From NCBI GenBank assembly GCA_013339765.2, contig CM023451.1:149909623-149973622 (forward strand): DNA of 64,000 bases. Reading direction: 5' to 3'. Source of the stretch: Haemaphysalis longicornis. Lineage: Eukaryota; Arthropoda; Arachnida; Ixodida; Ixodidae. Made by a program: the position numbers and the translations under genes. Below, in pieces: positions 56,163 through 64,000 of the stretch. Numbering within the stretch: position 1 is the first letter of the stretch; every line of letters begins with the position of its first letter. The notes under the pieces are model-generated. The model did no database searches. It was not told the DNA's origin and was given only the letters and a program-made list of their open reading frames with translations.

Positions 56163-57060
56163 ACCGAACAGAGACATTTGGCAAGTTCCCTAGTAAGATG
56201 GGCGTCAGAAAAAAAGATGCCATTTCGCCAAAATTATATACAGCATACCTAGACGGGGTATTCAGGGAGCTTAATTGGGTGAAGCCAGAGATGAGAGTAA
56301 AATGAGGGAATTTGAGCTACTTCAGGTATCGGATGACATCGTCTTGTCTAGTGATTCGGAAGAATTCTGCAGGAACAGTACTCGTAAAGCCTCGTCGTAG
56401 GAACAATGTTTAGTAATGATAACACGAAGGTACCCTTAAATAGGCACTGAGAAGGCTCTCTTTTCAGCATAGGCTATAAAATACTGCACGAAGTGGGTGC
56501 CTATAACTAACTTGGAAAAAATATAAAGGTCGACACAATCCGTGAGGAGAAAACTAGTCTTAAAATGATATCGCTCCTAGATCAGTGTTAAAACAATACT
56601 GCAAAGTAGGCTGCCTCCACCACTAAAGTACAGGCGTACAACCCATGCTCACTGCCAGTGGCGACTTTTAGCTCGGAAACTTGGCAACTGTTTTAGAACC
56701 TTTAATTAAAGCTTACGCAGGCCAAACGAGACATCGAAACAAGAATAATAAAAGTTACACTTATAGATACGAACTGAACGTCTTCGATTAGAAAGGCAGC
56801 TTGAGTGGACGATATGCTAGCAGAAATAAAAAAAAAGAAGAAGAGTTGGGCTTTACTTGGGATGTGCAGAAGGTACAACCTATGAACCACAATTGTAACA
56901 GAATGGCTACCGAAAGGCGGGACTACGAGTCGTACTAGACCAATGACTTGGGGAAGCGGCGCGATGAGATAAGTTGGTGGCAAACAATTGATTGGGACAG
57001 TGATAATATAAGAACTGTTGGATGTCAGTGGAGAGGCCTTCATCCTGCAGTGCTCATGTG
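56163..57060 (+). mobile_element. Second RTE-type LINE, heavily decayed
   Basis: The copy starts inside the polymerase domain: FGKFPSKMGVRKKDAISPKL and YTAYLDGVFRELNW match the block before the catalytic aspartates. SDDIVLSSDSEE follows at 56330. Then come LPVATFSSETWQL (56655), IETRIIKVTLID (56730), WALLGMCRRYNL (56850) and GEAFILQCSC (57030), in the same order as in the RTE copy at 44.3-45.0 kb. Many frameshifts and stops separate the blocks, more than in the other two RTE copies, so it is the oldest of the three. The upstream 137-codon frame (55892-56305) joins chance sequence to the start of this remnant. Confidence 0.83.
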
Positions 57061-57187
57061 GGACAAAAAATTCCGGCAAGAACACATATCAAGAAAGTTG
57101 CAGTCCTTATTTTCATTTACGTTCAGCAGATTCGAAGTATTTTATGTGGCCGAAATAAGGTAACATAGCTTAATTCGGCTTCAGTCA

Positions 57188-57305
57188 ACGGAGTAGGGGA
57201 AGTACAGTCGACAAAAAACCAGCCGTGTTCCGTAGGCGGGAACTTAACACACAATTCCCGCAATAACGCGTGTGGTGCTCCACCTCATGAGCTACCGCGG
57301 CGGCG
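57188..57305 (-). repeat. tRNA-headed SINE
   Basis: On the minus strand GCCGCCGCGGTAGCTCATGA and GGTGGAGCACC form the A-box region. The B-box position reads GTTAAGTTCCCGCC (diverged from GGTTCGATTCCCGC). GTCGACTGTACTTCCCC follows. It is another relative of the head at 34726-34832. Confidence 0.62.
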
Positions 57306-57967
57306 ACCCTCTCTCGATTTAAGCGAGTTTTATCTTTACAGAAGTTCAGGAGACTGTGAATGGAGACTTTGACGCGATTCGTGCATTAGAGGTCAGACGG
57401 TTCATAGAAAGGTACGTAGTATTTATATATTACTACACATTGAAAAGCACGCGAACTCTAGCCTTGACTCCATGGGGAGAGGCCTCAAAGAGTTACAGTT
57501 GAAAATAGACCTGGAGAGGTAAGAATACAGAAATAAAAGAGCGTAAATTTTAGGGCGGAATAAAAACGATGGTCCTGAAAACTACCTTCCAGACCTCCTC
57601 TTCTTTGTCCTTACTGCGGAAAACACATAATAAACAACAGGTTTGCTCATCACCATCGTGGACAGCTCAGTCAACAGTTAAGCCGTATAGGGTATCATCT
57701 AAATTGCACAGTAATAGCGTTGCACTTCTACAATCCTAATTAGCTATAGGTCTGCGGACTTCCGTCACGATACCAGGGGCCTTGAAGGATGCAGAGCATA
57801 GTGGGAACTCGTTATCGCTCCTAGAAAGTGCTGTCTGAGTGTAGAGCAGGCACCGGAAAAGTAGCGCAGCTGCCACGCGCAAAACATGAGCTTAACCACA
57901 CAAATGCCTCCTAACGCCTCCTGCGTCTTCCAACCAGCTTCTCTCGCAACCATGCCTAGATTCCAAG
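57306..57967. other. Unassigned sequence
   Basis: No recognisable gene or element. Confidence 0.3.
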
Positions 57968-58267
57968 ATGGCGCCGGAAATGCCATTTTGGGACCCAAAG
58001 GGAAAATATAAACTAAGAAAAATAAAAAAAGTACAAACCCGCTATGCGGGAGTGCGCCAAGAAAAAAGGAAGCTGCTGGAATTGGTGGCCACAATAGACG
58101 TAACACGCGCCAGGAAGCTCGAGATTTCGGGAGCACGTTTCTCCGTTCCCTCTCGTCCGCGCTCTTTTTGGGGCTTGCGTCGGCTCGAACAAGACTGCCT
58201 CGTATGGAAGGCAAACATAGTGTCTGGGGTGCACCGATACGCCGAAGTACGTGTGAAAGGCAAATAG
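57968..58267 (+). CDS. Candidate 5' coding exon in a CpG-rich region, unrecognised
   Basis: The frame opens at AAGATGGCGCC, a good eukaryotic start context, and begins MAPEMPFWDPKGKYKLRKIK. It runs 99 codons with a lysine/arginine-rich first half. I recognise no domain. The sequence is CpG-rich from about 58080 to 58480, as promoter-proximal DNA can be. A possible splice donor (GAC|GTAACA) lies at about 58099, which would end the exon after about 44 codons. The opposite strand also has a 232-codon frame (57765-58463) that I consider the less likely one. Function is unknown, and it may not be a gene at all. Confidence 0.22.
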   Translation: MAPEMPFWDPKGKYKLRKIKKVQTRYAGVRQEKRKLLELVATIDVTRARKLEISGARFSVPSRPRSFWGLRRLEQDCLVWKANIVSGVHRYAEVRVKGK

Positions 58268-59204
58268 ACGCATTCTCATCCCGGCAGTCCGCGCGCGACC
58301 AAAGGATACCCCCCTCCCGGCAGCCGGTCGTTGCCGGCGGCGCGGCGACGAAAGGAGATTCACTTTGCGGCGAGCTGAGACTTAGTTGGGTCTCCCCGTC
58401 GGCGTTCCTATTCAGCGCGCCTCTGAATGGAGAAGGCAGCCGTGGCGCGAACGATCCAAGCACGATAACGTGTTCCGTTATGTGAGCGCACTGGCATTGT
58501 ACTTACACGACGCCTACAGCCCGAGAGCGGAAGCATGTTCCGGGAGAAAGGCGCCGTTTTCTGCTCAGTACTGCTTTTTCCCCTGCGTGTAGGGTTGTCG
58601 GGGTTCGGTTCGGTCGTTTCTGTGAACTTGGTAATACAGTAGTATTCCTAGATATTTGGATGAAGAATTTGCGCAGATTATCCGATTTAATTTATACCGA
58701 CACCAAGAATGCCCCAGGCGTATGACGCTACTGCGGCGTAAACTATAGGCAATTTGTTTGAATGTTTACTTAAGGCCTCTTTGCGCTGTTTCGTTCAACG
58801 AAAAGTAAATTGCTTGTTCTGCAGCTTATTTCACCACTTTCTTGCATCAATTCTGTCCGCGACATTCTAGTGAATGCAACACTTACGACATACATCTGAC
58901 TGATAGCATGGGAAGCCTACCACGCCACAATGCAATGCCTGTACCAGGCAGTGCTGCTGCTCCCTATCACCAATCTACTCGAGTAAACGTAGCATTGTTT
59001 TCTTAGAGACATTTTGAACGTTCCACAACAACAAGATATTCTTTATATGGCACGGTAAACAGCATTTTAACCCACATATGTCTGAAGTTCACTCCACATT
59101 GAGAGTTACTGCAAGTCGACCCCATCCGACGACGACCTGCAGTTTCTGCCATCACCGAGAAGAAAGGGAACATAATTTTGGTATACCAGGCCAACGGCAA
59201 AGCC
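58268..59204. other. Unassigned sequence, CpG-rich at its start
   Basis: CpG-rich to about 58480, then AT-rich without a recognisable feature. Confidence 0.25.
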
Positions 59205-59246
59205 AATGATGAAGTTGATATTTGCAATGATGAAGTTGATATTTGT
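59205..59246 (+). repeat. Two 21-bp tandem units
   Basis: AATGATGAAGTTGATATTTG followed by C, then the same 20 bp followed by T. One substitution distinguishes the units. Confidence 0.9.
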
Positions 59247-61584
59247 AATACCGCCTCAATCCGCGATATAACCCCGCCGCGAGATTCTACATCTCGGCGG
59301 TTCTCGCCACATCCTCGCAATAGCTAAAGCCTCTGTGATGAAGCACAACTTTAATTTTAGGCCTTGTTTCAAGCACACAGATGTATTATACAACCATGCA
59401 TAAAAAGAAGTTGTACATCATCACTGACTCGCATGTTACCATTTGAGATCTGAGATGGGCCTCCCCGCATAACTCAATGGCGACCAACATTCTCTGCATA
59501 GTGCGGGACTTCTCTCATGAAGGGTCTCGATATGCGCAGTCCGGACCCCTGCGCATGCCTCTGAACAGAAGAAACACCCACACGAGACATAACATTGCAC
59601 CGGAGCACCTACTAAATCCTTTCATGGTTCTTAACACCGCTCCAGCACCAGCTGATCCACCGAGTACGCATGAACCCATCTGGCAACAGAAACAAAAATC
59701 TATTGCCAATTTAGGACCCTGACCCGCCACCGGTTAGCCGAGTGTTATATATTGGGCCCATTTCCACCCAGAAAATCCTTCTCGAAACGCCAAAAGTATT
59801 TGTCAATCTAGTTTACGCCTACACGAGCATTTCGCAGTTGGCACAGATAGCGCTGCGGTGATAGAAGTACTTCTATGTCCGAAACCAGCCTAACCTGGCA
59901 CACCGGTGTAACCCGAGATATTATTGAGGAGAGCAGCAGCCGAAAAGAGGCATTTCGCTCTGCAGGCTAACCCATCTCTCCGGCCGCCGCCGTCACCGTT
60001 AGATATGGCAACTCCCTGCTCCTCCACGTGTTTCAGCGCTTGACCCGGCGTTGCCTAGCAACGGAGGTGGGCGGTTTCTTTTTTATGTTTTACTTCTGTG
60101 AAGCGGCATGTGCTTGTTGACATATCCAAGAGCGATAGTTCTACTACTCCAGGAAGAAACCTAGAAGACACCTCGTTTCGAAAGTAGTAACCTCGAAGCT
60201 CAGCCAACGTCAAAATGTGGATGCAGCCAGCCCCTTCTGGCGGTTGGGGAGTGAAAGCAAATTAACCGAAGCTCAAAATCAGTCCTTCGTGCCACCACCG
60301 CGAGAGGCGCTGGGGGCATCTAACTTTAGTGCGCGTTCGGTCCGAGAGTGCTGTTGGCGTCTAGAAGCGTGTGTATCTTGTCTCTAGTCGCAATTGTAGA
60401 TGCGGAAGTGACTGCTACAAAATCGGCCCTTGTTGCAAAACAATAGTGTCCTTGTTACTCAAACCCATATATACATGCATTAAAGTTAAACGTGTGCAAA
60501 CCAATGATCTACTCTTTTCCCAAAGCGATCAAAACCCAGCTATCGCTCGACAAACTTAGTTTAACCACATTTCAACCACGCATTTTTTTCTTCAAACACA
60601 ACGATGCGGGTGCTTTTTCTCGTTATGCAGCATATAAGGCTTTCGCCTCAATTTAGTTTCCAGACGGGATCCAGAAGAGAACGGCGGCTGCGGGTGTGAG
60701 AGCTGGAAAAAGGAACTAAGTTAGAACATATCAGCGAAGGTTTTAATGAAATACCAACAAACGTCTTCGTGATTTGGTGATTATTTGACGTTAGGTAAAC
60801 TAAATTTAACAGAAACTACGCACCAAAAAGGCTAAAGGGAACCTTTACAGTTTACAGTACACGTTCATATAGCCGCCTGCACGACATTGATTCAAATGCC
60901 TATTTGAGAGGCAGCGGAGAAAATGGGCTATAAAACCCTGAATATATTTTAGGCCTAAAACCGCGGCACCCAATGTTGTGTGATTGGGTACCTTGCAGAT
61001 AATGTCTACCAAACATCAGTGCCGAAATTTCTCGCTGTTGGTTCAAAGTGTTGAAGCTTTTTAAAAATTTTTTTTCGGCCGTTGCGACTATGTATGAGCA
61101 CTACCCTTTGAGCATAATTTATTATAGACGAATTGAAAGGAGTGGCTCAAACGCTGCCAACATTACGCTCGAAAACCTAAGTTTTTGGATTGACCTTTAA
61201 GGAAGTATCGTGAAGCACGCGGCGCAGAGTACGGAATTGATACAACACGATCATTGCATCATCAAAATGTTTCTCCGCAGCACTCAATAGTACATTTCGA
61301 TAGAGTTTCTTCTTCTCTACAAAGAGAGCTTCAGTCGAATGGACCCAGGGTAACCAACCGGTTGATTTCCGAAGTCGGTACGGTATAATGCCCAACGAGG
61401 CTTCGAAAGCAGTGGCTTGGAGAAATTCCGAAAGAACAACATCGATACAAATGGAAACCTCGAGTCACAGCTGGCGATGTTTAATTCAAAGCGAGAAGCT
61501 CAACTCTCCGTCTAACGGGCCGACTTTTCATCGCCCGCCGCGATTCCTGCGTGTTTTTTTGGTTCATTTCTTCCATGTTTGCAG
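59247..61584. other. Unassigned sequence
   Basis: The 81-codon frame at 59477-59722 and others are unrecognised. The end of the stretch, TTTTTTTGGTTCATTTCTTC and CATGTTTGCAG, is a good 3' splice site for the following frame. Confidence 0.25.
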
Positions 61585-61809
61585 AGGAAATACGGAGGAG
61601 TGAAACAAGACAAGAAGGCGAAATTCGAAAGCCGCATCAGAGATACACCAGCGAGTCACATTCGGGATTTCGCTGGCGGCACGGAAGCGCCACCTGGAAG
61701 CCTTCTGCGCTTGAAATGGATCTTAAGGCATCTAAAAGATACAGACAATCTTCTTTTTCGGGAAAGCGTAGGCGGCATGGTGCCTTTGTGTATCGACAAA
61801 GCTGCATAA
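61585..61809 (+). CDS. Candidate terminal coding exon, unrecognised protein
   Basis: A strong polypyrimidine tract ends in TTTGCAG at 61578-61584, and directly behind it a frame runs 74 codons to TAA at 61807-61809. It begins RKYGGVKQDKKAKFESRIRD and contains GSLLRLKWILRHLKDTDNLL and a final VGGMVPLCIDKAA. Amino-acid composition and the lack of low-complexity sequence look protein-like. I do not recognise the family. No AATAAA is visible soon after the stop and no upstream exon was found, so the call rests on the splice site and the frame. An overlapping frame (61551-61823) is the likely shadow. Confidence 0.35.
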   Translation, partial: RKYGGVKQDKKAKFESRIRDTPASHIRDFAGGTEAPPGSLLRLKWILRHLKDTDNLLFRESVGGMVPLCIDKAA

Positions 61810-62477
61810 ACCATATGCAATGACTTCTGTCGTCAAAAACTTTTGAGTCACTATGAAAAGTTAATTTCCTCTTTCTACAACGAGGCTTTAAGCTGTATTT
61901 GAGGCACTAAAACAGCGGTTTAGCCTCAGTCGCTGCTTTCCTTTTTGCCAATGTCTATGCACCTAGGCCTCCCTGTATCTCATGTGTTGTTGCGTTACGT
62001 TGAGATGACATGACTGCAGTTGAAATGCTGATTATCATATTTTCTTTTCTTCAATGTGTTACCGAGTTGACGATTACGGCTACACTTTATTTCACGCAAT
62101 TAGTATTTGCAAGGCATGACCCACGTCTCACACAGCGATCTTCATCTTTGCTACTCGTGTTCTTTGCAGTGCATGCAGCGATAATTGCTGTTGAATTGTC
62201 CCTCAACCATCTCACGTAGCAAATATTCAAGGCCAAGACACAGAAAGAGAAGGAGTTTTAACTTGTGTTATGTTTAGATGCGGTGGTTGCATAGTGCTCA
62301 GAAACAGAAGCATAGAATAAGAAGTTGAAAGAATCTTCCCCACGGTTACACGGTGTTGACCACTTTTGTTTTTGGTTCTCCGTGTGTTCAGGTGTAAGCC
62401 TGACGTTCAAACGTTCAAAAAACCGTCATGTTTTTGAAGTTCTTCTCAAGTAGAGAAAATCTTTGCCGCTGTAAATC
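61810..62477. other. Unassigned sequence
   Basis: A 69-codon hydrophobic frame (62010-62219) may be chance. Nothing else is recognisable before the RTE tail. Confidence 0.25.
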
Positions 62478-63052
62478 ATCATTATAATCATCATCATCAG
62501 CCTGCTCAAGTACACTGCGGAAAGAAGGCCTCTACCATTGACCTCCAACCTTTCCTGTCCTGGGCTGCTCGCGTCCATACTCTAGCCCCGAAGTTCCGTA
62601 TTTCATCCCTCCATCCCCCCGTTGTGTTATTGGCCTTCCTCCTATATACCCATCTCTTGGTATTCACTCTGTTACCCTAATTGTCCACCGGTTGAGCGTT
62701 CGTCTCACTACATGGCCAGTTCAAGTCCTTTTTTTTCTTTTGTTTGAACTACAATATTGCCACCTCTAGTTGGTTCTCGGATCCAGGTAGCTCGTTTCTT
62801 GTCCCTGAGTGTTATTCCTAACATAATTCGTTCCATGGCCCGGTGAGCCGACCTAAGGTTGCTTTCTAGTTGCTTAGTAAACCGCCAAGTTTTAGCTCCG
62901 TATGTCATCACCGGCAGTACGCACTGGTAGTAGATTTCTCTTTTGAGTGACAGAGGTAGCCTACTTTTCATTATTTAGGAGTGCTTGCTGAGTGCTCCCC
63001 AAGCCGTACCTGATCTGCGCCGGATTTCTCTCTTCGTGGTTGAGGGTCAGCA
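62478..63052 (-). mobile_element. RTE-type LINE, 3' end only
   Basis: On the minus strand the sequence runs from TGCTGACCCTCAACCACGAA at 63052 to a TGATGATGATTATAATGATG tail at about 62478. It aligns with the last 560 bp of the RTE copy at 42950-45084, including GGGGAGCACTCAGCAAGCAC, TAACAGAGTGAATACCAAGA and CGGAACTTCGGGGCTAGAG. The 5' truncation falls in the same region as the GAGAGGAATC segment of the other copy. Confidence 0.93.
62708..62990 (-). pseudogene. RTE reverse transcriptase C-terminal remnant
   Basis: The frame reads MKSRLPLSLKREIYYQCVLP, VMTYGAKTWRFTKQLESNL and RATWIREPTRGGNIV, the conserved thumb and C-terminal region of RTE reverse transcriptases. It agrees block for block with 44620-44830 (CILPVVTYGSETWRLTKQ, RATWIREQTRVDN). 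An early stop follows at 62708, where the other copy also breaks. Confidence 0.9.
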
Positions 63053-64000
63053 AAAAGTATAGGTAAAAGTAAAAAGTAAAACTTCTAAAGTAAAAGTAAA
63101 GTAGAAGTGCTCGCAATGCAATTGTAGCAGCTCACTGCATTGCTGCTCCGCTACCTCCGCACTTTGCCAGCAGTGGAAGAAAAGTTAGACCAGGGCATGC
63201 AGCGTGAAAAGCAAATGTGACGGCACGTGAAGCAGAACGGGTGCACCCGAGACGCGCAGAATCCTGATTCCGTGGTAGCAATAGCGTGTTTCACCAGTCT
63301 TCCTGTTGAAGTATGTTCCGCGAGAAGGCGCAGAAGAAACGCAAGCGAAAAAAGAAGCGCAAAGAAGGTGCAGCAGTAAAAAAGCCTGTCGAAGTCTGCA
63401 ATAAAAGTCTCCTATGCGTTCTAGACTCGCACGCCTCCCTCACGCCATTATGGCTCTTTAGCTCTGGCTGACTGAAGGACAACCTAGCCAAATGCGTCCT
63501 GTCGTTCGTCTTTAAAAAAAAGCTCCAAACCAGTACATACACCTCAACGAAGACTGTGCTCGACGTTTAGTAGCAGGAGGTTAGGCCCAACGTTAAGGAA
63601 ACAGCACGTTGAGGATGAACAAGGGTCCGACAACATATCCACTCAGTTGAATTAGTCGGAATTTGCCACTAGCAGCGCCGCATTCCATATCACGTGTCAC
63701 ACATTGAATTTACAACCCATGCAAAGTGCTAAGGTGATTTTTCGGACAAACGGAAGCGTGGTGCTAAGCAAGACGTGGGCGTGCGTGTCGGCTGTGACGG
63801 GTTCCACATCAGCATCATCCCCACCATACCACCACCACCATGACTATCATAATCATCAGCGCGTGCATCGAATTCTGCTAGGCCACAGTGTTAAGCGAGC
63901 CCGGCCAACCTGCCCGAAATTACGTAGCGGGCCGCTGTGGGGCCTAAACCATCTACACCGTCGGTGACCGCAACCTCAGCGGTTGTGAAACGTTGTCGTC
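63053..64000. other. Unassigned sequence with an AAAGTAAAAGT simple repeat
   Basis: About 63056-63110 is built of AAAGTAAAAGT units. GCTCACTGCATTGCTGCTCC and the 83-codon minus frame (63291-63542) are unrecognised. A CCA/ATC-rich stretch at 63805-63860 is low-complexity. Confidence 0.3.

Noticed and set aside
57765..58463. 232-codon minus-strand frame
   Set aside because: Longest after the LINE frames, but it lies on GC-rich DNA with few stops, shows no domain, and overlaps a frame with a better start context on the other strand.

Overview
This window reads as a stretch of nuclear DNA from an arthropod with a large, repeat-filled genome. The best fit is a hard tick (Ixodida). That is an inference from the mix of repeats, recalled from general knowledge of tick genomes and not checked by search: tRNA-headed SINEs whose tail contains a CCTCCACTACGGC motif, RTE, I-like and CR1/L2-like LINE fragments, and many small hAT-type elements. 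Open frames are short and unspliced, stops are frequent, and there is no operon-like organisation, so this is not prokaryotic DNA.

I found no complete host gene in 64 kb. Nearly everything that can be supported is transposon-derived. Two weak host-exon candidates exist: a terminal-exon-like frame behind a good 3' splice site at 61585-61809, and an open frame starting in an AAGATGGCGCC context at 57968. The window is therefore probably intergenic, or the inside of very long introns.

Layout. 0.5-7.6 kb: a hAT-type non-autonomous element (484-1184), a long-inverted-repeat element (1785-2072), a composite tRNA-derived SINE (5692-6325) and the 3' end of a minus-strand LINE with a TC tail (7119-7605). 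10.9-18.5 kb: a second hAT family (10961-11825), a 142-bp tandem duplication (12536-12819), a second copy of the first hAT family in the opposite orientation (15628-16477), and a CR1/L2-like LINE with a TAAA tail (17090-18494) that carries a hairpin-forming insertion. 19.8-23.1 kb: a possible terminal-inverted-repeat element and an I-like LINE remnant split by a roughly 970-bp GAG-rich element. 23-41 kb: mostly unassigned sequence with microsatellites (CA, TCTG), two SINEs and a few LINE 3' ends. 41.8-57.3 kb: the densest part, with an RNase H-bearing LINE fragment, an RTE LINE interrupted by a SINE and a 484-bp inverted-repeat element, a third hAT family, an I-like LINE that has lost its reverse transcriptase, an L1-like or similar LINE fragment, a second RTE LINE and several SINEs. 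57.3-64 kb: the exon candidates and a minus-strand RTE 3' end.

Nesting and target-site duplications give a partial order of events. The RTE LINE at 42.9 kb came first and was later hit by the SINE and the inverted-repeat element. The I-like LINE at 21.7 kb was hit by the GAG-rich element. The CR1/L2-like LINE at 17 kb was hit by the hairpin element. None of the elements looks capable of moving by itself. LINE reading frames, TSDs and inverted repeats were read by eye; family names rest on remembered motifs.
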